64,000 bases of DNA from an uncultured Ruminiclostridium sp. (GCA_949878745.1 CATLBH010000005.1:21765-85764), one strand, 5' to 3'; shown: positions 1-9,130, counted from the first letter of the stretch. Notes: generated by a model not told the origin, from the letters alone. Numbers and translations are program-made.

Positions 1-1272
1 GTGCCACGGTTCATAGACATATCCCGTGTACATTTCCTTGCCTTCGGGATAGCGTATAATAAAGCCGAAGTCGGCGCAATGTTCGGCCAGCCATATCCCT
101 TCCTTGGTATTGGCAAAGCTCTGCTCCAAAGAGTTTAAATCAAAGGTATAGCCCGTCTGATGATCCGAATGCCCCGCTCTTGAGGAATAAGTATCAGCTT
201 TTTCAGTACCATCGCGGCTTGCCCAGCCCGCGTATACCGATTCCTGGGTATGATAGGAGCGGTAGCCTGATACCGAGTATAAAGAAATACCCTCTTTCGC
301 TGCCGCTTTTTGCATTTCCGACAGAGCGTCCGCCACCTCTTTTATTGTTCCCGGATCGTAGGAGGCGGGAAGAGTATATGTTTTATTGGCTATCATTATA
401 CCGTCCACATATGTGATGCCGTTTATTCTTTCGATTACATAACCGTTTTTTGTGGTAGAAGTGTAATCCTCACCGAGGTTTTCTCTTTCGGCTTCCATCC
501 TGTTTTCGGACAGATAATCCTTATGTATAAATGTTCCGTCGGCAAGCTTGTAATAATCGGTGTCGGTTTTTGCAGTCACGGTGACTTTATCGTTGAGAGC
601 GTAGCGATTTACTTTTTCGCTCCCCTGTATGGCGCGGATTCTTGAGTAAACGTTATCGGTGTTTACGTAAAACTCGCCGCTTAACGGGTTTTCCGTCCAT
701 TCGAGCGTATTATCCTCCGTCCCGGTTGTCGGCTCGGCGGGCGAATCCGGGCGGGGTTCGCTTACGGAACTGTCCGAAGCGCCGTCAATAGGGATTTCGG
801 ACAGGTAATCCTTATGTATGAATGTTCCGTCGGCAAGCTTGTAATAATCGGTGTCGGTTTTCGCAATCACTGATACTATATCGTTGAGAGCATAGCGATT
901 TACTTTTTCGCTCCCCTGTATGGCGCGGATTCTTGAGTAAACGTTGTCGGTGTTTACGTAAAACTCGCCGCTTAACGGGTTTTCCGTCCATTCGGGCGTA
1001 TTTTCGGGATTATCGTTCGCCGATTCTGATTCGGTGCTGCTTTCGGAAACGGATTGGCTGTTTTCGGATACGCTTTCCGAAAAGCGGGGTGTTTCGCTTT
1101 CGTAAGGGGGGAACGATTCAACTGGCGCCAATGTAAGATCGGTCTGCGGTTCAAGAGTGTTTATGACCGCAAGGGTTTCGTCGCCGTTATTTCCCATGCC
1201 GATTTCGCCGCAGCCCGTAAAATGCGCGGTTAAAATCATCATAACAAGCGCGTATATTATTTTCTTTTTCAT
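1..1272 (-). CDS. D-alanyl-D-alanine carboxypeptidase lipoprotein (M15B/VanY type) with two SH3-like repeats, 3' end outside window
   Basis: This gene is missing from the ORF track because it runs off the window; 424 codons are visible. It starts with ATG at 1272, only 2 nt after the cheD stop. The N-terminus is a lipoprotein signal ending in FTGC. A Ser/Glu-rich linker follows, then two nearly identical SH3-like segments (about residues 93-159 and 190-256). The C-terminal part has the zinc-peptidase motifs of the VanY family: SGYRS, a SxHxxGxxxD-type motif (AGHSDHQTGYTFD) and the terminal EPWH where the window cuts. The family removes the terminal D-Ala from peptidoglycan stem peptides outside the membrane. 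Translational linkage to cheD at the end of the flagellar operon suggests wall remodelling tied to flagellar assembly; that link is inference. Confidence 0.85.
   Translation of the reverse strand, partial: MKKKIIYALVMMILTAHFTGCGEIGMGNNGDETLAVINTLEPQTDLTLAPVESFPPYESETPRFSESVSENSQSVSESSTESESANDNPENTPEWTENPLSGEFYVNTDNVYSRIRAIQGSEKVNRYALNDIVSVIAKTDTDYYKLADGTFIHKDYLSEIPIDGASDSSVSEPRPDSPAEPTTGTEDNTLEWTENPLSGEFYVNTDNVYSRIRAIQGSEKVNRYALNDKVTVTAKTDTDYYKLADGTFIHKDYLSENRMEAERENLGEDYTSTTKNGYVIERINGITYVDGIMIANKTYTLPASYDPGTIKEVADALSEMQKAAAKEGISLYSVSGYRSYHTQESVYAGWASRDGTEKADTYSSRAGHSDHQTGYTFDLNSLEQSFANTKEGIWLAEHCADFGFIIRYPEGKEMYTGYVYEPWH
505..994 (-). repeat. Two near-identical 199-bp in-frame direct repeats (SH3-like modules)
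   Basis: Positions 505-703 and 796-994 match almost base for base with a constant offset of 291 bp (97 codons). Each encodes an SH3-like segment beginning at WTENPLSGEFYVNTDNVYS and ending near YKLADGTFIHKDYLSE. The spacer is Ser/Pro/Glu-rich. The high nucleotide identity points to a recent duplication or ongoing gene conversion. Confidence 0.9.
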
Positions 1273-1274
1273 CG

Positions 1275-1754
1275 CTAAAGTATATTGACGCCCTTAACCG
1301 TGGATTTTATAACAACCTTTCCGTCCGCACCGTAAAAATACACGGTACGTCCGTAGTTAAGCCCCGTGTCCGACGCTATGATCGGTATCTTAAGCTTGGC
1401 CAAAGCCTGCTTCACGGCCGCCACATTCCTTTCGCCGATATTAAACTGTTCGCTTCTCGCCGCGAACATCAGTGCGCCGCCGGCAATCTTCGCCTGTAAA
1501 CGGCGAGGGTCGGCGCCCATCTTCACCATTTCCGCGACCATATCGGGTATGGCGGTATCGGCAAATTTCATTCTGTTCACGTCTCTTCCGCTCAGCGAGC
1601 TGCTGTCAGGGAGCATAATATGGGACAACCCCGCAACACCCGCCTTGGAATCGAAAATGCAGGATCCTACGCATGAACCTAAAGCATACGTTATAAGCAC
1701 ATCCGGCGGTCTGCATACCTTCCAGTCGGATATGCCGATTGTAATATTGCTCAT
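1275..1754 (-). CDS. cheD: Chemoreceptor glutamine deamidase CheD
   Basis: CheD deamidates glutamines on methyl-accepting chemoreceptors and partners with CheC. The protein has the family core ALGSCVGSCIFD, with the catalytic Cys in GSCV, and GLSHIMLP, with the catalytic His. The ORF track extends to 1934 (219 aa), but that N-terminal stretch is unlike the family. The ATG at 1754 gives 159 aa, a normal CheD length, and has a GGAAAGGA-type ribosome site upstream. It lies downstream of cheC in the same direction, as in other Firmicutes. The stop is followed after 2 nt by the carboxypeptidase start. Confidence 0.93.
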   Translation of the reverse strand: MSNITIGISDWKVCRPPDVLITYALGSCVGSCIFDSKAGVAGLSHIMLPDSSSLSGRDVNRMKFADTAIPDMVAEMVKMGADPRRLQAKIAGGALMFAARSEQFNIGERNVAAVKQALAKLKIPIIASDTGLNYGRTVYFYGADGKVVIKSTVKGVNIL

Positions 1755-2093
1755 ATTGTTGATATTTCCTTTCCTCTTGGAACTTCCGCTCCGCATATAT
1801 ATTTTTTTGCGGTCGGAAAAGCAGGAACAGGCTATCTCTCTTAAAATAACCGTCCCGATCACCTGAAATTTCGGATCAAATAAACGTCTTGAACTCAGAG
1901 TCTTGAACTCGGAGCATATATTCAAAGAATACAAGCTCTACGCTTTTTCGGTTTCGGAGACATTGAATCTGTATTCACAAGGTATTGGGCGAAGCTTGTG
2001 AAAACGGATCCTTATTTTTCGGGAGAAAGGATCTCACGCGGGGTAAGCTTTCCTTTCGGGCACCGCGCCGCGCTCATTCCTTTCGGAAAACGC
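1755..2093. other. Intergenic region between cheC and cheD
   Basis: This 339-bp gap has no ORF I can support. It contains a short tandem repeat, two adjacent copies of TCTTGAACTC followed by RGAG near 1888-1915. On the minus strand a 22-codon ORF (MSAARCPKGK...) starts about 2085 with GGA directly against its ATG, too close for a convincing ribosome site. No clear promoter or terminator was found. Confidence 0.5.
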
Positions 2094-2717
2094 TTATACA
2101 TCTATTCCCAGCTTGGTCATTATTGTTCCCAAAGAATCGATTGTCGGGATAAGAAATACCTCGGCATTCATAGTCTGACCGTCTATAATTAAATTTTTGT
2201 CAATATAAAGTATTTTGTCGCCCACTTCCCCGAATTCTATTACGGGAACGCTCATAAGTGCGCCCGCCATATCCACCTGAAAGCAGGGGGAGGCCAGCTT
2301 TACGTCAATCCCGGTGAGCTGTCCTACGGCAGAGACATAAGTGCCGCAGATTATATTGCCCACCTCGGACAGGGCTGATACCACGGTTTCGTCCATATCT
2401 ATAAGGCCATGAATCTCCTTGTCAAAAAACACTTTTATAATGGTATTGACAAAATTCTTATCCATAAGAATAAGGATCATTCCCTCGATACCGCCTACCA
2501 TACGGGACATTACGCCCGCGACAACATGTTCGGCGCCGCCGGAAAGATTTGTGGCTTCCTGGAAGGGGACTATGCTTATATTTGGCATACGTATTTCAAC
2601 GTTCTTGTTGATAAGAGTCGAAAGAGCGGCCGCGGCGTTTCCGGAGCCTATGTTTCCTACCTCCTTTAGAACGTCAAGGTGAACGTCGGTCAGGTCTTCA
2701 TATTTGCTGAGAGCCAT
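2094..2717 (-). CDS. cheC: CheY-P phosphatase CheC
   Basis: CheC dephosphorylates CheY-P and stimulates CheD. The 207-aa protein carries both active-site helices of the family: EVGNIGSGNAAAALS near residue 20 and SEVGNIICGTYVSAVG near residue 117, each with the E-x-x-N pair. It starts at ATG 2717 with AGAGGTG upstream. It sits between the flgF/flgG-like pair and cheD. The same operon also encodes FliY, a second phosphatase with the same fold, so CheY-P is likely removed both in the cytoplasm and at the motor. Confidence 0.95.
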   Translation of the reverse strand: MALSKYEDLTDVHLDVLKEVGNIGSGNAAAALSTLINKNVEIRMPNISIVPFQEATNLSGGAEHVVAGVMSRMVGGIEGMILILMDKNFVNTIIKVFFDKEIHGLIDMDETVVSALSEVGNIICGTYVSAVGQLTGIDVKLASPCFQVDMAGALMSVPVIEFGEVGDKILYIDKNLIIDGQTMNAEVFLIPTIDSLGTIMTKLGIDV

Positions 2718-2798
2718 AATTCAGCACCTCTTTTCTTTTACGGTTCTGCCGTTGGGCAGCCGTATGCTGTATCGTTTTTTATATAAGGAAAGCAATAT

Positions 2799-3917
2799 TT
2801 ACCTTAAATTGTTGGCTATCTGCTGCATTTCGTCCGCCGTCTGAACAATTTTCGCGTTAAGCTGATAGCTTCTCTGGGAAACGATCATATTAACCATTTC
2901 CTGAGCCAGATCCACGGAGGAACGCTCCAGATAATACTGAAGCTTATCCGCTTCAAGATCGGGGGCGGGAGCGCCGGAGCGTTCGGTCACCAAAAAGTGA
3001 TTGCTGTCGTCCTGAGCCAAACCCCATTTGTTGGGAACGGTAAATACGCCTATCATTTCCGTGAGAACGGGATAGTCAATCTCGGTGGTAACCGTATCGT
3101 TAACTTCCTCGGCCGGAGCGGGTACGGCGGCGTCGCTTACCGCCAGCTCGCCGTCTATGTCGGAAACGGGATAGTGATTGGCGTTTCCGCCGGCCAAATC
3201 GGCGCCTGCGGGAAGGTTAAACACGCCCACGTTTGCGGCCAGCTGCTGGTAATTCACCTGCGCGTTTTCGTTGCCCTCCGCGTCGAGCTGTACGTCAAAG
3301 GGAACGGTTACGTGATTTCCCTCTCTGTCCAGTACAAACTCGCCGTTAGTCGTTACAAGTTCCCAGTTTCTCCCCGCGTTGGTAAGCATAAAATCGCCGT
3401 CGCGGGTAAGGTATTCGGTTCCGTTATGATCTATTACCATAAAATAACCGTTGTCGGGAGGGGTAAAGATAAGGCTTTCCTCGGTCTCGGTTCTGAAGGG
3501 CACCGTTATATGGTTACCCTCGTAGTCGAGAACGAAATCGCCGTTGGCGTTGACCAGCTCCCAGTGATCGCCCACGTTGGTTATCTGAAACGCGCCGTCG
3601 CGGGTAAGATAATCCCTTCCGTTATAATCTCTTACCATAAAAAAGCCGTCGTTGGGAAGGGCGTAGTCCAAGGGCTGGCCGTAATCGGTGAAGCCGCCTA
3701 TATCCCACTGAAAATCTGTCTTATTCATATACTGCCCGTGGCCGGTGTCCCATTCGGGCTCGGTGGCCCTCTGTTCGGTGTAGATACAGTCTGCGAAGCT
3801 GGGACGGAGAGCCTTATAGCCTACGGTATTTACGTTGGCTATATTGTTTGCCGTTACGTTCATTCCGCCCTGTTGGGCAATCATACCCGCGGTCGCAGAG
3901 TAAAAAGCTATGTTCAT
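2799..3917 (-). CDS. flgG: Flagellar rod/hook-basal body protein, FlgG/FlhP-like, with internal duplication
   Basis: The N-terminus (MNIAFYSATAGMIAQQGGMN, then ANNIANVNTVGYKA) and C-terminus (QEMVNMIVSQRSYQLNAKIV...NNLR) are the conserved helices of axial rod and hook proteins. At 372 aa it is about 100 aa longer than usual FlgG. The extra length comes from the central domain: residues 89-141 are repeated at 155-207 (both start DG/NG-[FY]FMV and end NH[IV]TVPF). A second repeated pair, NVGVFNLP... and MIGVFTVP..., follows. It lies directly after a second FlgF/FlgG-like gene. The exact rod position (FlgF or FlgG) cannot be settled by eye. Confidence 0.85.
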   Translation of the reverse strand: MNIAFYSATAGMIAQQGGMNVTANNIANVNTVGYKALRPSFADCIYTEQRATEPEWDTGHGQYMNKTDFQWDIGGFTDYGQPLDYALPNDGFFMVRDYNGRDYLTRDGAFQITNVGDHWELVNANGDFVLDYEGNHITVPFRTETEESLIFTPPDNGYFMVIDHNGTEYLTRDGDFMLTNAGRNWELVTTNGEFVLDREGNHVTVPFDVQLDAEGNENAQVNYQQLAANVGVFNLPAGADLAGGNANHYPVSDIDGELAVSDAAVPAPAEEVNDTVTTEIDYPVLTEMIGVFTVPNKWGLAQDDSNHFLVTERSGAPAPDLEADKLQYYLERSSVDLAQEMVNMIVSQRSYQLNAKIVQTADEMQQIANNLR

Positions 3918-3986
3918 ACTTATCGTTCCTTTCCGGAGGTTTATATTAAATTATTAAAGGTTTCAACTTATTTTCGGTTCTGATTT

Positions 3987-4733
3987 TTACAGCTCGGCAA
4001 TCTTTACCGCCTGCTGATTTATGCTGTCAAAGCCTCTTAGGATACGGCTGGCCGCCTCGTACATTCTGTGAGCCTCCATGGCCTGGGTCATTTCCTTTAC
4101 AGCATCCACGTTGGATTTCTCATAGGCTCTTTGTATTACGGCAAACTCCTCGTCGGCGGGTATCTCCACGGGATCGCCCTCGTACAGGAAGAGATTGTCT
4201 CCCTCCTTGTGTACGTCCGCGTCAGGGGGGATATAGGTGAGAAGGAGGGTGTCTATAATCTCTTGATTTTCATTTCTGATTACGCCTCTTTCGTCAATTG
4301 TAAAAGAGTCGTTTCCTATGTATATATCGCCGTTTTCACCCTGAACTCTTCCCGCGCCGTCAAGCCAGAGATAACCCTCGGTATCGAGACCCCACTGTCC
4401 GTTTCGGGTTTGGAACACTCTTCCGCCTTCTTTTCCGTAGCTTACGTTAAAATACATATTTCCGTACATCGCCACATCGAAGGGGCTGTCGCTGTATTCA
4501 AAGCCGCTTTGTTCAAGATTTGTCTTGGAGACGTCCACATAGGTCTGATAGCTCATTCCGGAGGTTTCCGTCCTCTTGCTTACAAGAAACAGCTGTTCCT
4601 GAAAGGTGTTTAAAACAATCTCGTCCTTGCGGTAGCCGGCGGTGTTTATATTGGATACGTTGTTTGAAATGGCGTCCAATACGCGCTGCTGGTTTATCAT
4701 CGCTTGGGCGGCGGTGTAGTAGCCTCTGTTCAT
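3987..4733 (-). CDS. flgF: Flagellar rod/hook-basal body protein, FlgF/FlhO-like
   Basis: This 248-aa axial protein begins MNRGYYTAAQAMINQQRVLD with the SNNVSNINTAGYRK motif. It ends in the amphipathic helix EMTQAMEAHRMYEAASRILR, matching the distal/proximal rod family. Length is normal for FlgF/FlgG. It is the first gene after the sigma-28 gene, the position of flhO/flhP in Bacillus-type genomes. The protein is secreted by the flagellar type III apparatus without a cleaved signal. Assignment to FlgF rather than FlgG rests on pairing with the next gene and is tentative. Confidence 0.85.
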   Translation of the reverse strand: MNRGYYTAAQAMINQQRVLDAISNNVSNINTAGYRKDEIVLNTFQEQLFLVSKRTETSGMSYQTYVDVSKTNLEQSGFEYSDSPFDVAMYGNMYFNVSYGKEGGRVFQTRNGQWGLDTEGYLWLDGAGRVQGENGDIYIGNDSFTIDERGVIRNENQEIIDTLLLTYIPPDADVHKEGDNLFLYEGDPVEIPADEEFAVIQRAYEKSNVDAVKEMTQAMEAHRMYEAASRILRGFDSINQQAVKIAEL

Positions 4734-4753
4734 ACTCTGTCCTTTCTTACTTT

Positions 4754-5506
4754 TTAATTATCCATATAATCCTGTAATTTTCTTTTTAACAAAAGCATGG
4801 CTTTTGAATGTATCTGACACACTCTCGACTCGGTTATACCCAAAACCTTGGCGATATCGCCGAATTTCAGGCGCTCGTAGTAATAAAGGGAAATAACCTG
4901 TTTTTCCTTAGGTTTCAGCTCTTCTATAGCGGCGGCCAATACCTGTCTCAGCTCTTTTTCGTACATGGGCTGATCCGCGGTATCGCCTACGTTATTACGG
5001 CAATTGGCGTCGAAGTTGTCCTCGTAAAGCAGTTCTTCAAAGGAAAGTGTGGTCGCTTCCGCCAGATTGGCCATTCCCTTGAGAAGCTTTTCTTTGGGAA
5101 TGCCCAGATGATCCGCCAGCTCCTGATTGGTGGGCGAACGACCCAAAGTGGAATAAAGCTCATTATAGGCGGCGTCGAGGTTCTTTCCGAAATGTCTCAC
5201 GGGACGGGGAACCCAATCCTGTGACCGAACGAAGTCGATTATCTGCCCCTTAATAAGTATGGCGGCATAAGTCTCAAACTTAACGCCCTTTTGAAGGTCG
5301 TAGGTCTCCACCGCCTTTATAAGGGCGATAACTCCCTCGTTGACTATATCGTCCACTTCGGCGTACTTATCGTAAGCTCCGCGCGTGGAAATGGCGACGT
5401 ATTTTACAAGATCCATATACCTTAAAACGATATCGTTTCTCAGGCCTATGTCCTTAGTCTGCCTGTACTGCTCAAAAAGCGCAAGCTGGGCTTGAGTTTC
5501 CGCCAT
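4754..5506 (-). CDS. fliA: RNA polymerase sigma factor for flagellar/motility genes (FliA/WhiG/SigD family)
   Basis: Region 2 is seen in the YMDLVKYVA stretch and in VDDIVNEGVIALIKAVETYD. Region 3 is around RPVRHFGKNLDAAYNEL. Region 4 is KEKQVISLYYYERLKFGDIA followed by the helix-turn-helix ITESRVCQIHSKAMLLLKRKL. The 250-aa size fits sigma-28. It directs late flagellar and chemotaxis transcription. It lies downstream of flhA; the usual flhF/flhG genes are not between them. Confidence 0.95.
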   Translation of the reverse strand: MAETQAQLALFEQYRQTKDIGLRNDIVLRYMDLVKYVAISTRGAYDKYAEVDDIVNEGVIALIKAVETYDLQKGVKFETYAAILIKGQIIDFVRSQDWVPRPVRHFGKNLDAAYNELYSTLGRSPTNQELADHLGIPKEKLLKGMANLAEATTLSFEELLYEDNFDANCRNNVGDTADQPMYEKELRQVLAAAIEELKPKEKQVISLYYYERLKFGDIAKVLGITESRVCQIHSKAMLLLKRKLQDYMDN

Positions 5507-5551
5507 ACCGCACTGTCCCTTTCTTTATATCAATAGATTGCCTAAGGTCAA

Positions 5552-5640
5552 GGGAACGCTGAATAAAGCACAATCGCCCCGCTCAAAGCAGCGTACTCAC
5601 GCGGCTGAATGTGTTACGCTTCGCTTTAATCAGCGGTTCC
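5552..5640. repeat. Palindromic miniature element, family B copy 1 (89 bp)
   Basis: The ends are imperfect inverted repeats, GGGAACGCTGAATAAAGC on the left against GGAACCGCTGATTAAAGC read inward from the right. The element is flanked on both sides by CAA (5549-5551 and 5641-5643), a candidate 3-bp target duplication. It sits in the gap between flhA and the sigma gene, 2 bp from the flhA stop. A longer relative with the same termini is at 55033-55196. It has no coding capacity. Confidence 0.7.
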
Positions 5641-5645
5641 CAATG

Positions 5646-7730
5646 TCAGACGGTTATGTTTCCCACCGCCTGTATCTGGGTACTGTTGTCTATCTCGCTG
5701 TAGGAAAGCACCGTAATGCCGGGCATAAACTGATCCAGAAGCTTTTTAAAATAAACTCTCGTAAACGGCGACATAAGTATAACGATTGAGGGGAGAACAT
5801 CCTTCACCTTGTCTATCTCCGAATTGGTGGCGGCGACTATCGCGTTTACTATTTCCGGATCGATAGAGAGCACGCTTCCGCCGCTGCCGTTTTTCTTTAC
5901 GCCCTGGAGGATAATGTCCTCGACCTTGGGATCGAGGGTTATTACCCTGAGAGAGCCGCCGTCCGCAAAGCGCCTTGTGATGGTGCGTTTCAGGGACTGT
6001 CTTACGTATTCCACAATAACCTCGATGTCCTTAAGGTTATTGGCGTGGTCGCCGAGGCATTCAAGAATGGTTTCCATATCCCTTATGGGCACGCCCTCAC
6101 GCAAAAGCATACAAAGAACCTTTTGAAGATAACCGTAGGAGATAACGTTGGGCACCAGATCCTCCACAATGGTGGAGTCGGTTTTCTTGACGTTTTCCAC
6201 CATGGTGCGAACGTCCTGACGGCTGAGTATCTCGGAGCAGTGAGCCTTTATCACCTCCGACAGGTGAGTTATCATTACAGAAACGGGGTCGATAAGGGTA
6301 TAGCCCGCGATGTCCGCCATTACCTTCTTGTCCTCGCTTATCCATTTGGCGGGGATTCCGAAGGCGGGCTCTATGGTGTCGATTCCCTCCACGGGGCGGG
6401 TCACCTCGCCGTTATCCAGAGCCAGAAGATGATCCACGAGGATTTCGCCTCGCGCCACTTCTTCGCCCTTTATCTTGATTATATATTGGTTGGGGTTTAT
6501 TTCGGGGTTGTTTCTCATTCGGACGGAGGGGATTACCATACCCATTTCCACGGCGAACTGTTTTCGGAAGAGAACCACGCGGTCGATAAAGTTTCCGCCG
6601 CTTTTTTCGTCCACCAAATGGAGCAGACTGTATCCGAATTCCATTTCTATCTGTTCCACGTTTAGAAGCTTGAACACGTTGTCTATATCGCGGTAATAGT
6701 TGCTGTCTCCCTGGGCGTTGGCCGCCTTTATTTCCTCAAGGCGCTTCTGTTCTTCCGCTTCGGCCACGGCAACCGCCTCTCTTTTTCTTGTTCGGGAAAT
6801 CATAGAGCCCGCGAAGATAAGAGCCGCGCCCAGTATAAAGAGAATGGGCTTGGGGAAGCCGGGGATAAGCATAAGAACTATGCAGACTCCGCCGGTAATG
6901 AACATTACGGTGGAATTTCTCGTAAACTGAATCTTTACGTCCTCGTTGAAGCTTCCGGTGGAAGCGGAACGGGTCACGACCATACCTGTGGCAACCGAGA
7001 TTAACAGGGCGGGAATCTGTGAGCAGAGGCCGTCGCCCACCGTCGCCAGAGAATAGGTGGAGAGCACCGCGTTGAAGTCACCGCCGTTTATCATACCTAT
7101 AACAGCACCCGCGATAAGGTTTACAAGGGCGGTGATTATGGATATTATTGCGTCGCCCTTCACGAACTTTGTGGCACCGTCCATGGCTCCGAAAAAGTCC
7201 GCTTCTCTCTGTACGTTGGCTCTTCTTATTTTCGCTTCCTCGTCGGTAATGGCGCCGGTGTTAAGGTCGGCGTCTATGGCCATCTGTTTACCGGGCATGG
7301 CGTCCAGAGTGAAACGCGCCGCAACCTCGCTGACGCGCTCGGAGCCTTTTGTGATTACCAAAAAGTTGACCAATACTATGATTATGAAGATGATAAAACC
7401 TACTATCGGGTCGCCGCCCATTACGAAGTTGCCGAAGGTTTCTATTACCGAACCCGCGTAGCCTGTGCTCAAAATACCTCTTGTGGTGGAGATGTTGAGC
7501 GAAAGCCTGAACACGGTGGTTATAAGCAAAATTGTGGGAAATGAGGAGAACTCCAGCGCTTCCTTTATATACATGGTCATCAGCAGAATGACCACCGAAA
7601 GAGAGATATTCACAAGAAGAAGGAAGTCTAAGAGCGCACCCCCCATCACTTCGTTAAGTGGTATGATAAGGGCGAGGACGATAAATATTACAAATACGGC
7701 GAATACGTTGCCGGTTATTCTTTTGAGCAT
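5646..7730 (-). CDS. flhA: Flagellar export apparatus protein FlhA
   Basis: FlhA is the large inner-membrane component of the flagellar type III export gate. The 694-aa protein has about eight N-terminal membrane segments (to residue ~310). It includes the conserved FHIPEP-type cytoplasmic loop around RFTLDAMPGKQMAIDADLN. A soluble C-terminal domain of about 350 residues follows, which in the family docks chaperone-substrate complexes. Length is typical. It follows flhB. The family B palindromic element begins 5 bp beyond its stop codon. Confidence 0.97.
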   Translation of the reverse strand: MLKRITGNVFAVFVIFIVLALIIPLNEVMGGALLDFLLLVNISLSVVILLMTMYIKEALEFSSFPTILLITTVFRLSLNISTTRGILSTGYAGSVIETFGNFVMGGDPIVGFIIFIIIVLVNFLVITKGSERVSEVAARFTLDAMPGKQMAIDADLNTGAITDEEAKIRRANVQREADFFGAMDGATKFVKGDAIISIITALVNLIAGAVIGMINGGDFNAVLSTYSLATVGDGLCSQIPALLISVATGMVVTRSASTGSFNEDVKIQFTRNSTVMFITGGVCIVLMLIPGFPKPILFILGAALIFAGSMISRTRKREAVAVAEAEEQKRLEEIKAANAQGDSNYYRDIDNVFKLLNVEQIEMEFGYSLLHLVDEKSGGNFIDRVVLFRKQFAVEMGMVIPSVRMRNNPEINPNQYIIKIKGEEVARGEILVDHLLALDNGEVTRPVEGIDTIEPAFGIPAKWISEDKKVMADIAGYTLIDPVSVMITHLSEVIKAHCSEILSRQDVRTMVENVKKTDSTIVEDLVPNVISYGYLQKVLCMLLREGVPIRDMETILECLGDHANNLKDIEVIVEYVRQSLKRTITRRFADGGSLRVITLDPKVEDIILQGVKKNGSGGSVLSIDPEIVNAIVAATNSEIDKVKDVLPSIVILMSPFTRVYFKKLLDQFMPGITVLSYSEIDNSTQIQAVGNITV

Positions 7731-7790
7731 TCTCCGTCCTCCATAAGAATTTTAGATTTACGTATAAACTAAAGCGATGATAGCACCGAA

Positions 7791-8978
7791 TTATGTGACC
7801 TGAGTCCGAGGCGTGGTGTTTTTATCCTCCGAGACGCGGGCAGTAAGTTTTTTTCTTTCTCTCACCATTTTCCCCCGCTGATCGGGAACCGCCCTGTTGA
7901 AAATGGGCTTTATTCCTCTGGCGGCAAACATTTCCTTAAGCACCAGAGCCACCGCATTGTACATCTCTGGGGGGATTTCCGCGCCCAGCTTCACGTTGTC
8001 GTAAAGACTTCGGGCAAGAGGTCTGTTTTCGGTTATGTAAACGTTGTTTTCCTCCGCCACCTTGATTATCTTAAGAGCCAAGGCGTCCTGTCCCTTGGCC
8101 ACGACTCTCGGGGCGCTAAAGGCGTCCTTCGACTCGTACTTTAAGGCCACGGCGTAATGGGTGGGGTTTCTTACCACCACGTCCGCGGAGGGAACCTCCT
8201 GCATCATGCGGCGCTGAGATATTTCGCGCTGCTTTTGCTTTATTTTGCTTTTTATCTGAGGGTCGCCTTCGATCTGCTTATACTCGTCCTTGACTTCCTG
8301 TTTTGACATTTTGAGTTTTTTCTCAAACTGCCACCACTGGAAAATAAAGTCCGCCGCGGCCACGAAGGCTAAGACTATGAAAATAAGCATAACTATGTCG
8401 AAAACCGACCGAGCTATGTAAAGCACTGACTGTATCGGCTCCATATCGGGCATTTTCGCAAAGTCGATCAGCCGTGACTGTACCTGGGTATAAGTTATTA
8501 CGCCGATAATGGCCAGCTCTATTATGCCTTTTACCACGCCTACAATTGCTTGGGCGGAAAAAAGTCTTTTTACGCCCTGTATCGGGCTTAGGCGGGAGAA
8601 TTTCGGGCGGAGAGCCTTGGTGTTGAAGAGACCTTTTGTCTGAGCCAATACCGTTATTATTACGGCGCCCGCCACTATCGCGGCGATGGGACCTATTATT
8701 ATAACGCCGTACTTTATTATTTCAAGCGCGTTGCGCTGAATAAACTCTATATTAAAAGTGAAATCGGAGCCGATCGCGTCAAGATATGAGGTCATCGCGT
8801 CTCCCATGGTGGTAATCATATGCTTGCCGAGAATTTTTAAGCCAACGAAGGTCGCTATTACCGAAACGGCGAGCATTACTTCGTTGCTCTGGAGAACCAT
8901 TCCTTCTTTTTCGCGCATATCACGGCGTTTTTTGGGGGTGGCTTTTTCGGTTTTTTCTTCGCCTGCCACATTCACCAC
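7791..8978 (-). CDS. flhB: Flagellar export switch protein FlhB
   Basis: FlhB switches export specificity from rod/hook to filament substrates. The 395-aa protein starts GEEKTEKATPKKRRDMREKEG, the family N-terminal signature, and has four membrane segments. It carries the autocleavage motif in VVVRNPTHYAVALKY, with cleavage expected between N and P. A charged tail of about 40 residues after the usual end (RERKKLTARVSEDK...) extends it beyond the common 360 aa. It lies between fliR and flhA. Confidence 0.97.
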   Translation of the reverse strand: MVNVAGEEKTEKATPKKRRDMREKEGMVLQSNEVMLAVSVIATFVGLKILGKHMITTMGDAMTSYLDAIGSDFTFNIEFIQRNALEIIKYGVIIIGPIAAIVAGAVIITVLAQTKGLFNTKALRPKFSRLSPIQGVKRLFSAQAIVGVVKGIIELAIIGVITYTQVQSRLIDFAKMPDMEPIQSVLYIARSVFDIVMLIFIVLAFVAAADFIFQWWQFEKKLKMSKQEVKDEYKQIEGDPQIKSKIKQKQREISQRRMMQEVPSADVVVRNPTHYAVALKYESKDAFSAPRVVAKGQDALALKIIKVAEENNVYITENRPLARSLYDNVKLGAEIPPEMYNAVALVLKEMFAARGIKPIFNRAVPDQRGKMVRERKKLTARVSEDKNTTPRTQVT

Positions 8979-9008
8979 TCCTTTTAGGCGCTAAAACAAA
9001 AATCAAAG

Positions 9009-9034
9009 AAAAAAAGGGGAAGCGGCTGAGCCGC
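9009..9034 (-). terminator. Possible terminator/attenuator between fliR and flhB
   Basis: On the minus strand the hairpin GCGGCTCAGCCGC is followed by TTCCCC and then seven T residues. The stem is short and the T-run is offset by a few bases, so it may only reduce read-through from fliR into flhB. Confidence 0.35.
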
Positions 9035-9130
9035 AATGTTTTTTCGGATCTTATATAAATAAAACTAATATATCAAACGTATACGCGCGGCAAGCACAAG
9101 ACAGTGCCCCCAAAAAAAGAAGAGAAAAAA

